Below are positions 1 through 7,132 of a DNA stretch of 10,833 bases, piece by piece; within the stretch, counting starts at the first letter, position 1, and each line of letters opens with the position of its first letter. The notes beneath the pieces were generated by a model. That model searched no databases. It was not told the origin of the DNA and saw nothing but the letters and a program-made list of their open reading frames with translations. The stretch spans positions 1-10,833 of the forward strand of contig CANCCJ010000089.1 of assembly GCA_947374535.1 (NCBI GenBank), written 5' to 3'. This DNA is from Comamonadaceae bacterium. Its GTDB lineage: Bacteria > Pseudomonadota > Gammaproteobacteria > Burkholderiales > Burkholderiaceae. Position numbers and translations under genes: made by a program.

Positions 1-1433
1 AATTGGCTCCGGCTAGGCGGGATGAAGTTGTCTGTGGGCAGGGTTTGTGCCACATCCACGGGCTTGATCAAACGCGGCGTGATGACGAACATCAACTCGG
101 TGCGATCGCTCTGAAACTCGCTGCTGCGAAACAGCGCACCCAAGATGGGGATATCGCCCAACAATGGCACGCGTTTGATGGTTTCAGTGACGTTGTTTTT
201 AATCAGTCCGGCAATGGCTAGGCTTTGACCGTCCATCAACTGCACGGTAGTTTGAACTTTTCGAGTGGTGATGCTGGGCAAGACAGAGGTCACACCACCG
301 ATGGTCGTGAAGGCAGAACCCGCTTGGGCTAACTCAGACACTTCGGGCGCCACCTTCAGGTGGATGCGTCCACCCTCGATGACCGTCGGTGTGAACTTGA
401 GTCCCACGCCGAACTCTTTTTCTTCCAAGGTGATCACTGGGAACCCACCCGTGTTGCTGCTGGCCACAGGAATGAAAATTTTGCCGCCCGCCAGAAAACT
501 GGCTTCTTGCCCACTGATGGAAATGATGTTGGGTTCGGCCAGAATTTTGATCAGGCCATCTTGCTTTTGGGCGTCGATGGACACCTTGTTGCCGTTGTCT
601 TTGGTGATGCTGAAGACGCCGTTACCCAAACTGAGGAAGCTGGACAAGATACCGTAGGTCATGCCTCCGCTGCTGGTTGTGGCTCCCACACTCGATCCCA
701 GCTTGTCCAACAATGTTTTAGAAATTTCAGCCACTTTGACTTCCAGCATCACTTGTTGACCCGACGCCACTTGCAGCAGGTTGACCACTTTGGCCGAGGT
801 GGTCGCCGCCACAGCAGCCGCACCGCCGCTGCCAGACAGGGTGGTGCCAGAGGCCACCTTGGTGTCGCCCGCCATGACGGGCAACACCAAAGACCGGTTG
901 ACGTCACGCACAAAGGCATTGGCAATGTCTTCGGCGTACTTGGCTTTGACGGCACTGGTGACCACGCCACTCAGCAGCACCGAGTCTGCGGCGGCATGCA
1001 CGGAGATGCCGATTTCTTCGGGCATCAGCTCATGCAGCTTTTGCTCCATGCGCGACACATTGATGCTGACGTTGACATCTATAGCGGTGGTGGCACCACC
1101 TTTGCGCCAAATCACCAAGTTGGTAGAGCCGTAGTTTTTGCCCAGCAGATAGACCTCTGTAGGGCTGATCAGGGTGATGTCGGCGATGTTGGGGTTACCC
1201 ACCGAAATTCGTGTCACCGCACTGGGCAAGCGCATCAGCGTGGACTTGCCAATGGTCAGTTCCATCGCCGAGCCCACAGTTGAGAACTCGGATTGGCTAG
1301 GTGCGGCATTGACCGAAGCAGGCGCTGGAGCCTCGGCAAATGCCAGCCCCGCAGGTGCGCACACGGCCATCGTGGCGAGCAGGCAAGCGGGTAACACATG
1401 GTGGCCTGCCGTGGTTTTTGGTATTTTTTTCAT
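1..1433 (-). CDS. cpaC: Tad/Flp pilus secretin CpaC (RcpA), C-terminus cut off by window edge
   Basis: This is the outer-membrane secretin of a Tad (tight adherence) pilus, forming the ring through which the Flp pilus leaves the cell. 477 residues are visible and no stop is reached before the left edge. Residues 1-33 look like a signal peptide (Lys-rich start, hydrophobic stretch, cleavage near AFA-EA). Residues about 55-125 match the pilus-secretin N-terminal domain (GNPNIADI, then a YLLGKNYG stretch), and about 126-185 look like a BON-type repeat. A Ser/Gly/Ala-rich linker follows at 195-214. The secretin domain begins near 225 and carries the family signature VPLLGDIPILGALF at 422-435, followed by FVITPRLIKP. 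The family is usually about 450-520 residues, so little is missing. ATG is preceded by AGGGG at 1439-1443 with a 5-nt spacer, 12 bp after the cpaB stop, so it is operonic. The start and family call are secure; the exact end is unknown. Confidence 0.95.
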   Translation of the reverse strand, partial: MKKIPKTTAGHHVLPACLLATMAVCAPAGLAFAEAPAPASVNAAPSQSEFSTVGSAMELTIGKSTLMRLPSAVTRISVGNPNIADITLISPTEVYLLGKNYGSTNLVIWRKGGATTAIDVNVSINVSRMEQKLHELMPEEIGISVHAAADSVLLSGVVTSAVKAKYAEDIANAFVRDVNRSLVLPVMAGDTKVASGTTLSGSGGAAAVAATTSAKVVNLLQVASGQQVMLEVKVAEISKTLLDKLGSSVGATTSSGGMTYGILSSFLSLGNGVFSITKDNGNKVSIDAQKQDGLIKILAEPNIISISGQEASFLAGGKIFIPVASSNTGGFPVITLEEKEFGVGLKFTPTVIEGGRIHLKVAPEVSELAQAGSAFTTIGGVTSVLPSITTRKVQTTVQLMDGQSLAIAGLIKNNVTETIKRVPLLGDIPILGALFRSSEFQSDRTELMFVITPRLIKPVDVAQTLPTDNFIPPSRSQ

Positions 1434-1445
1434 GAGATCCCCTGA

Positions 1446-2267
1446 CTACTTAGAGTTGGCTTTTTGCACGCCACGAATCACTTCGACGGAATCGGTATTG
1501 CCGCCGCCTCTGGGTGTGTTCATGGGCCGAGGCTTGGGTGGGCTGCTAGTTGCTGCAACGGTTTTAACCAACGCATCGCCCGCCATCAGGTCGTCTCTGC
1601 GGGCGCCCTCGGTGGCGGTGTCGACTTTGTCTAGTGGATTTCTCAAGATGAGTGACAAGGTGCCAATGCTGCGGGCCAAGTCAATTTTTTCGGCTTGCGC
1701 AGGGTCGACTTGCAGCGTGACGGCACTGACCACCTTGGGCTTGTTTTGGTCTCGTTTGTCGTCTTGTGCGGTGGCGAGCACCAGAATTCGTTCCAACACA
1801 ATTTTGGAAATGGGTTTTTCGTTTTGGTCTTTGGTGTTCACCATCACGTCCACCAAACTGCCGGGCCGTATGTAGCCAGCCACGCCCACAATTTCATTGG
1901 CGTGAATGCTGATGGCGCGCATGCCCGGCGGAATGATGGATGACAGGCCACCCGCCGAGCCCTCGGGTGCGAGTTTGGCTTCCAGCAGTGCTTCACCTTT
2001 GTAAATGACAGCGCCTGCCACCACGCGGCTATCGAGTTTTTTGAGGTCGGTGAAGGCCCCTTCGGGGATGGCACCTTTGGGCCAAGCCATCTGCGTCAGC
2101 ATGTCTGGCGTCAGCAGCGTGCCGGGGTCTAGGTCTTGGTTGGCAACTACCACCGCAGTTGAGTTTTCAGTTGCTTGGGCACTGACCCATCGGGCCGCAA
2201 ACCAAACGGCCAAAACGCCCGCGAAGAGGGAAAAGAAAATCATGATCAACGCTCGGCTACTTTTCAT
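1446..2267 (-). CDS. cpaB: Flp pilus assembly protein CpaB (RcpC), SAF domain
   Basis: This 273-residue protein is the CpaB/RcpC component of the Tad pilus, a periplasmic protein anchored in the inner membrane. In other Tad systems it is thought to work with the secretin. Residues about 7-28 form a single hydrophobic N-terminal anchor after a short basic start. Residues about 38-100 form the SAF domain (VVVANQDLDPGTLLTPDML). Residues about 110-215 match the RcpC/CpaB core, with IPPGMRAISI and VGVAGYIRPGSLVDVMV. The last 35 residues are a Pro/Arg/Gly-rich, probably disordered tail. The start is supported by AGGAAGG at 2274-2280 with a 6-nt spacer. The gene lies 36 bp after cpaA and 12 bp before cpaC on the same strand. 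The length is normal for the family. Confidence 0.95.
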   Translation of the reverse strand: MKSSRALIMIFFSLFAGVLAVWFAARWVSAQATENSTAVVVANQDLDPGTLLTPDMLTQMAWPKGAIPEGAFTDLKKLDSRVVAGAVIYKGEALLEAKLAPEGSAGGLSSIIPPGMRAISIHANEIVGVAGYIRPGSLVDVMVNTKDQNEKPISKIVLERILVLATAQDDKRDQNKPKVVSAVTLQVDPAQAEKIDLARSIGTLSLILRNPLDKVDTATEGARRDDLMAGDALVKTVAATSSPPKPRPMNTPRGGGNTDSVEVIRGVQKANSK

Positions 2268-2303
2268 GTCTCACCTTCCTTGGGGCTTGTGTCCCATTGC
2301 GTT

Positions 2304-2903
2304 TTAAAAACCCAAAATTTGTGGTCCACCACTGAGCCGCCAATAACTAAAGGCGACAAGACCCGCAGCAAATGACAGGGCGTAAGGCATACGATCGACC
2401 GACTGCGTCGCGGCGTCAAACCGCTTACCGCCCGGGCTCATGCCCACAACAATCAACTTGACGTTGCCTAATACCTGCTGGGTATTGCGCTTGAACAGCA
2501 TGCGCGCAACGCCGATCACGCCACCTGCCACCAGCACGAACAAGGCCAAGCCAATGACGTCTGATGTGCCGACGAAGGCACCCAAAGCCGCCATCAGCTT
2601 GACATCGCCCGCACCCATGGCACGCAAGAGGTAGAGAGGTAAAAAGAGGGCGAGGCCCACCAAAGCACCTAGCAACGCTGTGCCAAGTCCAAGCGCACCC
2701 GGGAAGTAGGCAAACAATCCGCCTTGCCCATTGGCAGGGCCTAGCGTTTGCAGTGCCAAGCCTGTGCTCAACAAAAACAAAATGAGGGTGTTGGGAATGC
2801 GGTGTTCGCGTAGGTCCCAGTCCACCGCCATGCACATGCTCAGCGCAAGAATGGCAAAGGACCAAACTTGCCAGCTCACGGGTGTTAACGCTAAGACCAT
2901 CAT
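2304..2903 (-). CDS. cpaA: Prepilin peptidase CpaA/TadV (A24 aspartic protease)
   Basis: This inner-membrane aspartic peptidase cleaves the leader from the Flp prepilin. It has several membrane segments (roughly residues 9-28, 38-55, 68-95, 106-132 and 172-190, counted from the GTG at 2906). Both A24 catalytic motifs are present: DLREHRIPN with Asp31, and GAGDVKL with Asp101. Like other TadV/CpaA proteins it is short and lacks the large methyltransferase domain of PilD-type enzymes. The reading frame opens GTG-ATG-ATG (2906, 2903, 2900). The ribosome-binding GGGAGA at 2907-2912 touches the GTG, so one of the two ATGs, 3 or 6 nt further on, is the likely start. I give 2903, but 2900 is equally plausible. 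The gene lies downstream of flp, its presumed substrate, and 36 bp upstream of cpaB. Confidence 0.93.
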   Translation of the reverse strand: MMVLALTPVSWQVWSFAILALSMCMAVDWDLREHRIPNTLILFLLSTGLALQTLGPANGQGGLFAYFPGALGLGTALLGALVGLALFLPLYLLRAMGAGDVKLMAALGAFVGTSDVIGLALFVLVAGGVIGVARMLFKRNTQQVLGNVKLIVVGMSPGGKRFDAATQSVDRMPYALSFAAGLVAFSYWRLSGGPQILGF

Positions 2904-2934
2904 CACTCTCCCACATTGGGAAATTCAATTGATT

Positions 2935-2977
2935 GGGGCAAGAACAAGGCTGAAAGAGCCATGCCCACCCTTGCCCC
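2935..2977 (-). other. Intercistronic stem-loop between flp and cpaA
   Basis: A perfect 8-bp inverted repeat, GGGGCAAG (2935-2942) and CTTGCCCC (2970-2977), encloses a smaller hairpin of GGCT (2948-2951) and AGCC (2957-2960). On the transcribed minus strand it lies 28 bp after the flp stop and about 30 bp before the cpaA start. No run of T follows it, so a complete intrinsic terminator is unlikely. By analogy with other pilin-first operons, a structure here could stabilise the flp mRNA or reduce read-through so that the pilin outproduces the assembly proteins. The role is inference. Confidence 0.5.
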
Positions 2978-3005
2978 CGAAATCACGGCTTTTTTGCCGA
3001 ATTCC

Positions 3006-3194
3006 TTATGGACAAGCACCTGCTTTGAGTGAGTTGCAAATGTTTTTAAATACGGTTTCCAATGTGGTTCCGATGGTGGTGACAGTGCCGATGATGACGG
3101 CGGCAATCAGCGCCGCAAACAGACCATATTCAAGCGCGGTCACGCCTTCTTCTTCACATAGAAAATTTCGAGTCGCAATCAATAGTTGTTTCAT
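3006..3194 (-). CDS. flp: Flp/Fap-type major prepilin
   Basis: This 62-residue prepilin is the structural subunit of the Tad/Flp pilus. The leader is MKQLLIATRNFLCEEEG, with cleavage expected after Gly17. The mature protein of 45 residues begins VTALEYGLFAALIAAVI. This shows the conserved Glu at mature position +5, the adjacent Tyr that defines the Flp subfamily, and the hydrophobic assembly helix. The C-terminal end has two cysteines seven residues apart (ICNSLKAGACP) that could form a disulfide loop. AGGAGA at 3202-3207 lies 7 nt before the ATG. It is the first gene of the tad transcription unit, as is usual, and is followed by the gene of its processing peptidase. Confidence 0.95.
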   Translation of the reverse strand: MKQLLIATRNFLCEEEGVTALEYGLFAALIAAVIIGTVTTIGTTLETVFKNICNSLKAGACP

Positions 3195-3331
3195 TTCAAT
3201 CTCTCCTGTTGAACAAGCAAACAGACATCCTTTCGAGATGGCTGCACATTAAGCAGAGAAAGAACTTTGAAGACTTCCTTTTCCTGCTTGGAGCTCAGTA
3301 TCAACAGTGACAGCGAAATGTCCACGCAAAA
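3195..3331 (-). promoter_or_regulatory. Leader and presumed promoter region of the tad operon
   Basis: This 137-bp gap lies between the terminator of the upstream operon and the flp start. Because that terminator separates the units, the flp promoter should be here. I see no convincing sigma-70 pair: a TAATGT on the minus strand (within 3247-3252) has only a weak -35 match. I also see no sigma-54 GG-N10-GC element. The only clear signal is the flp ribosome-binding site AGGAGA at 3202-3207. Confidence 0.35.
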
Positions 3332-3367
3332 CAAAGCCTTGCTTGACGAATGTCAAGCAAGGCTTTG
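3332..3367 (-). terminator. Rho-independent terminator of the fatty-acid operon
   Basis: A perfect 16-bp stem, 3332-3347 pairing with 3352-3367, closes on a 4-nt loop (3348-3351). On the minus strand the stem is followed by a T-rich stretch (TTTGTTTTG). It starts 23 bp after the stop codon of the thioesterase gene. The arrangement is that of an intrinsic terminator ending the operon before the tad locus on the same strand. On the plus strand the tail after the stem is not T-rich and no plus-strand gene precedes it, so one-directional action is more likely. Confidence 0.88.
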
Positions 3368-3390
3368 CATGGCAATTAAAAGGCGCGGGC

Positions 3391-3801
3391 TTAATCCGTC
3401 GAAATTTCGGGATTCGCCGCTCTGGTGACGTATTTAAAAGTGCCGGTGGCGTGTGCGCATGCATGGCCTTGCGCATCAAACACCGTGCCTTCGGTGAAGG
3501 CCATGTTGCGTGTGCGATGTATCAAGCGGCCCTTGGCGGTGAGTGCACCGCGTGCAGGCTGCATGAACGAAGTTTTCATTTCAATCGTCACTGCACCCAT
3601 CGTTTTGTCTACGCTACGCGCGGCCGTGGCAAGTGTCACGTCGAGCAACGTCATCAGCGCACCGCCGTGTGTGACGTTGAAAGAATTCAAGTGTTCGGGC
3701 TCTGGCGTGTATCGCAACTCGGATTGGCCATCGTCAAAGAACACCATCTCAAACCCGAGGTGCTCGACAAACGGAATGTATGCGCCAAAGCTTTCTTGCA
3801 T
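3391..3801 (-). CDS. PaaI-like hotdog-fold acyl-CoA thioesterase
   Basis: This 136-residue protein belongs to the PaaI/YbgC-like hotdog thioesterases, which hydrolyse acyl-CoA to free acid and CoA, usually as tetramers. The family motif is present: Asn42, HGG at 45-47 and Asp54 in HGGALMTLLDV, the region where PaaI enzymes carry their catalytic Asp. The following strands (GAVTIEMKTSFMQPA, then KGRLIHRTRN) fit the fold. The frame stays open 26 codons further upstream into the thiolase gene. I chose the ATG at 3801 because GGAG at 3808-3811 lies 6 nt before it and because it clears the thiolase stop by 17 bp. It is last in the operon, just before the terminator. The likely role, by context, is removing stalled or surplus acyl-CoA and releasing CoA. 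The substrate cannot be read from sequence. Confidence 0.88.
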   Translation of the reverse strand: MQESFGAYIPFVEHLGFEMVFFDDGQSELRYTPEPEHLNSFNVTHGGALMTLLDVTLATAARSVDKTMGAVTIEMKTSFMQPARGALTAKGRLIHRTRNMAFTEGTVFDAQGHACAHATGTFKYVTRAANPEISTD

Positions 3802-3818
3802 GGTGTTCTCCAAAGAAG

Positions 3819-4994
3819 TTATAAAACTTCGAAAATACCAGCAGCGCCCATGCCGCCACCGATGCACATGGTGACGCACACGCGTTTGGCGCCACGGCGT
3901 TTGCCTTCAATCAAAGCATGGCCTGTCAAACGTTGGCCGCTCACGCCATAGGGGTGACCCAATGCAATGGCGCCGCCGTTGACGTTGAGACGGTCATCGG
4001 GGATGCCTAGTTTGTCGCGGCAGTACAGCACTTGCACGGCGAAGGCTTCATTCAGCTCCCACAGGTCAATGTCGTTCACGCTCAGGCCCAAGCGCTTGAG
4101 TACTTTGGGCACGGCGTACACGGGGCCAATGCCCATTTCATCTGGCTCGCAACCTGCCACAGCGAAGCCGAGAAAGCGGCCCAAGGGTTGGAGGTTGCGT
4201 TTGCTGGCGAGCCTTTCGCTCATCACCACGCAGGCGCCTGCGCCGTCTGAAAATTGGCTGGCATTGCCGGCTGAAATCAAACCACCGTGCATGGCAGATT
4301 TGAGGTTGGCCAAGGCTTCGGCGGTGGAGCCTGCGCGGATGCCCTCGTCTTTGCTGACTGTGACTTGCTGGGTCATCAAGCCCATCACTTTGTCGACCAC
4401 GCCCGCTTTGACGGTGATGGCTGCAATCTCGGCATCAAACAAACCGGCCGTTTGCGCGGCAAAGGCGCGTTGCTGGCTGAGTGCGCCGTAGGCGTCCATG
4501 GCTTCGCGGCCGATGTTGTAACGCTTGGCCACGTTCTCCGCGGTTTGCAGCATGTCCCAGTAAATTTCTGGTTTTTTCTTTTGCAGCGCCAAGTCCCGCA
4601 GCATGTGTTGGTTCATCTCTTGTTGCACACATGAAATGCTTTCCACACCACCGGCCACATACACATCGCCCTCACCCGCAATGATGCGTTGGGCAGCGGT
4701 GGCAATGGTTTGCAAACCAGACGAGCAAAAACGATTGATGGTCATGCCCGACACCGACACAGGGCAATCGGCCATGAGCGCAATTTGGCGGGCGATGTTG
4801 GTGCCGGTGGCGCCCTCGGGCAGCGCGCAGCCCATGATGACGTCATCCACTTCGGCGGCTTCAATGCCCGCACGTGCAATGGCGTGTTTGACGACGTGAC
4901 CACCCAAGGTTGCGCCGTGCGTCATGTTGAAAGAGCCCTTCCAGCTTTTAGCAAGCGGTGTGCGGGCGGTAGAGACGATGACAGCGTGGGTCAT
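3819..4994 (-). CDS. Acetyl-CoA C-acyltransferase (3-ketoacyl-CoA thiolase, FadA-like)
   Basis: This 391-residue thiolase catalyses CoA-dependent cleavage of 3-ketoacyl-CoA to acetyl-CoA and a shortened acyl-CoA, the last step of beta-oxidation. All catalytic elements are visible: nucleophile Cys90 in NRFCSSG, NEAF at 315-318, His347 in [10 protein letters not shown], and Cys377 in [11 protein letters not shown]. The length is typical for the family (about 390). The frame extends 26 codons further upstream into the neighbouring gene. The ATG at 4994 is preferred because AAGGA at 5001-5005 lies 6 nt before it and because [13 protein letters not shown] is the standard thiolase beginning. It sits 20 bp after the hydratase/dehydrogenase gene, its pathway partner. 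A biosynthetic acetoacetyl-CoA thiolase is possible on motifs alone, but the context favours degradation. Confidence 0.92.
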   Translation of the reverse strand: MTHAVIVSTARTPLAKSWKGSFNMTHGATLGGHVVKHAIARAGIEAAEVDDVIMGCALPEGATGTNIARQIALMADCPVSVSGMTINRFCSSGLQTIATAAQRIIAGEGDVYVAGGVESISCVQQEMNQHMLRDLALQKKKPEIYWDMLQTAENVAKRYNIGREAMDAYGALSQQRAFAAQTAGLFDAEIAAITVKAGVVDKVMGLMTQQVTVSKDEGIRAGSTAEALANLKSAMHGGLISAGNASQFSDGAGACVVMSERLASKRNLQPLGRFLGFAVAGCEPDEMGIGPVYAVPKVLKRLGLSVNDIDLWELNEAFAVQVLYCRDKLGIPDDRLNVNGGAIALGHPYGVSGQRLTGHALIEGKRRGAKRVCVTMCIGGGMGAAGIFEVL

Positions 4995-5014
4995 GAGAGT
5001 TCCTTGTGTGCGGT

Positions 5015-7114
5015 TCAGTTGAAAGTTTTGCCAACGGCTGCGAGTTGGGCGAGCAATGGGGCTGGCTTCCAAAACTCGGCGTCATCGTGCGGGTTGGTGG
5101 CAAAGCGCTGCATGGCTTGCACGACGTTAAAGAGGCCCAGCTCATCGGCGTAGTTCATGGGGCCACCACGGTAAATGGGGAATCCGTAGCCGCTGATGTA
5201 GACCATGTCGATGTCGCTGGCTTTGCTGGCAATACCCTCTTCCAAAATGTGCGCGGCTTCGTTCACCAAAGCAAAGTTCAAGCGTTGAACGATTTCTTCG
5301 TCGCTGATTTTGCGTGGCTTGATGCCTAAGGTTTCGCGGTGTTTGGCAATCATGGCTTCCACGTCTTTGTTAGGGATGGCGTCACGCTTGCCGGGTTTGT
5401 AGTCGTACCAGCCGGCGCCTGTCTTCTGACCAAAGCGGCCTTGTTCGCACAACAGATCAGCCGTTTTGCTGTAGCGGCGTTTGGGGTTCTCTGCGTATTG
5501 GCGTTTGCGAATGGCCCAACCAATGTCGTTGCCCGCCAAGTCGCTCATGCGGAACGGGCCCATGGCCCAGCCAAACTTCTCCGCAGCGCGGTCCACCTGG
5601 GCGGGGGTGCAGCCCTCATCTAGCAAGAAGCCGGCTTGTCGGCCATATTGGTCAATCATGCGGTTGCCAATGAAGCCGTCGCACACGCCCGATAGCACGG
5701 CGATTTTTTTGATTTTCTTGGCCACATCCATCACGGTGGCCAGCACATCTTTGGCGGTGTCTTGGCCACGCACGACTTCGAGCAGCTTCATGACGTTGGC
5801 GGGGCTGAAGAAGTGCATGCCCACCACGTCGTGTGGGCGTTGGGTGAAGTGGGCGATTTTGTTGAGGTCAAGCGTGGACGTGTTGGACGCCAAAATTGCG
5901 CCGGGTTTCATCACCGCATCGAGTTGTTTGAACACGGCTTCTTTGACGCCGATGTCTTCAAACACCGCTTCAATGACGAGGTCTGCATCTTTGATGTCGT
6001 CGTAGCTCAGTGTGGTGCTGAGCAGCGCCATGCGCTGGGCCATCTTGTCTTCTTTGAGCTTGCCTTTTTTGACGCGCTCTTCGTAGTTTTTTTGGAGGGT
6101 GGCCACGCCGCGGTCCAAGGCTTCTTGCTTGGTTTCAAGCATCTTGACCGCAATGCCTGCGTTTAAGAAGTTCATGGCAATGCCGCCACCCATGGTGCCC
6201 GCGCCGATGACGGCAACTAGCTTGATGGCGCGGACAGGCGTGTCGCTGGGCACATCGGCAATCTTGCTGGCGGCACGTTGCGCACCAAACAAGTGGCGCA
6301 AGGCCCGGCTCTCGGGCGTCCACATCAGGTTGATGAACTGTTCGCGCTCGAACATCATGCCTTCAGCAAAGGGCTTCTTCGTAGCGGCTTCCACGGCGTC
6401 CACGGCTTTGGGTGGCGCGGGATAGTTTTTGGCCATGCCTTTAACCATGTTGCGGGCGAACTGAAAGTAGGCATCGCCTTGGGGGTGTTTGCAAGGCAAG
6501 TCGCGCACTTTGGGCAGTGGGCGCACTTCAGCAATTTCGCGGGCGAAGGCCAAGGTTTCGTCCATCAAGCTCTGCGCAGACATGGCGATTTGGTCAAACA
6601 ATTTTTGGCCGGGCAGCATGGCCAGCATGTCGCTCTTAATCGCTTCGCCGCTCACGATCATGTTCAATGCGGGCTCGACGCCCAAGGCACGTGGCAAACG
6701 TTGTGTGCCGCCTGCACCGGGAATCAAACCCAGCTTCACTTCGGGCATGCTGATGCTGGTGCCGGGCGCGCACATGCGGTAGTGGCAACCCAATGCCAGC
6801 TCTAAGCCGCCGCCCATCACCACGCTGTGCAGTGCCGCCACCACCGGCTTGCTGCAGTTTTCCACGCAGGAAATCACACTGAGGAGATTGGGTTCTTGAA
6901 ACGCTTTGGGCGTGCCAAATTCACGCACATCCGCGCCACCCGAAAATGCTTTGCCTTGTCCGGTGATGACGATGGCTTTGACCGCTGCATCGGCCACTGC
7001 TTGCGCAATGCCCGCCACAATGGCGCGGCGTGTTTCTAAGCCCATGCCGTTGACGGGCGGGTTGTTCAAGGTGATCACGGCCACATCGCCGTGAACTTGG
7101 TAGTCTGCACTCAT
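5015..7114 (-). CDS. Bifunctional enoyl-CoA hydratase / 3-hydroxyacyl-CoA dehydrogenase (FadB/FadJ-like)
   Basis: This 699-residue multifunctional enzyme carries out the two middle steps of beta-oxidation: hydration of trans-2-enoyl-CoA and NAD-dependent oxidation of 3-hydroxyacyl-CoA. Residues about 5-185 are the crotonase domain, with oxyanion-hole region SGGADVREF and the two catalytic glutamates, Glu105 (GGGLELALG) and Glu125 ([17 protein letters not shown]). Residues about 298-475 are the Rossmann NAD domain ([10 protein letters not shown] at 304-313). Ser410-Asn411 (SNTS), catalytic His434 (GMHFFSP), Glu446 and Asn484 (GFIGNR) follow. Two 3HCDH C-terminal domains cover about 478-575 and 605-690. 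It is slightly shorter than E. coli FadB (729). AAGGA at 7121-7125 lies 6 nt before the ATG. The thiolase gene directly downstream suggests the two enzymes act together. Whether they form a FadAB-type complex is not visible. Confidence 0.95.
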   Translation of the reverse strand: MSADYQVHGDVAVITLNNPPVNGMGLETRRAIVAGIAQAVADAAVKAIVITGQGKAFSGGADVREFGTPKAFQEPNLLSVISCVENCSKPVVAALHSVVMGGGLELALGCHYRMCAPGTSISMPEVKLGLIPGAGGTQRLPRALGVEPALNMIVSGEAIKSDMLAMLPGQKLFDQIAMSAQSLMDETLAFAREIAEVRPLPKVRDLPCKHPQGDAYFQFARNMVKGMAKNYPAPPKAVDAVEAATKKPFAEGMMFEREQFINLMWTPESRALRHLFGAQRAASKIADVPSDTPVRAIKLVAVIGAGTMGGGIAMNFLNAGIAVKMLETKQEALDRGVATLQKNYEERVKKGKLKEDKMAQRMALLSTTLSYDDIKDADLVIEAVFEDIGVKEAVFKQLDAVMKPGAILASNTSTLDLNKIAHFTQRPHDVVGMHFFSPANVMKLLEVVRGQDTAKDVLATVMDVAKKIKKIAVLSGVCDGFIGNRMIDQYGRQAGFLLDEGCTPAQVDRAAEKFGWAMGPFRMSDLAGNDIGWAIRKRQYAENPKRRYSKTADLLCEQGRFGQKTGAGWYDYKPGKRDAIPNKDVEAMIAKHRETLGIKPRKISDEEIVQRLNFALVNEAAHILEEGIASKASDIDMVYISGYGFPIYRGGPMNYADELGLFNVVQAMQRFATNPHDDAEFWKPAPLLAQLAAVGKTFN

Positions 7115-7132
7115 CTGGATTCCTTCAAAAAA

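Noticed and set aside
360..1283. Open frame of 307 codons on the plus strand, opposite cpaC
   Set aside because: It lies entirely antisense to the secretin gene, is rich in His, Gly, Gln and Arg as is typical of antisense frames in GC-rich genes, has no recognisable domain, and cpaC is complete and convincing on the other strand.
2987..3000. Small inverted repeat CGGC-N6-GCCG after flp
   Set aside because: A 4-bp stem with an all-T (or all-A) loop and no T-run after it is too weak to call as a terminator.
3247..3252. TAATGT as -10 element of an flp promoter
   Set aside because: The best -35 at proper distance matches the consensus at only about half the positions, so I did not list it as a promoter element.
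3249..3479. Small minus-strand frame of 76 codons across the terminator region
   Set aside because: It spans the terminator hairpin and overlaps the end of the thioesterase gene in another frame, with no ribosome-binding site or recognisable motif.
4995..5072. Longer start for the thiolase, 26 codons upstream
   Set aside because: It would overlap the end of the upstream gene, lacks a ribosome-binding site, and adds residues not seen in thiolases; the ATG at 4994 has AAGGA at the right distance.
6278..6805. Open frame of 175 codons on the plus strand, opposite the hydratase/dehydrogenase gene
   Set aside because: Antisense shadow of a well-supported 699-residue enzyme; no known motif and skewed composition.
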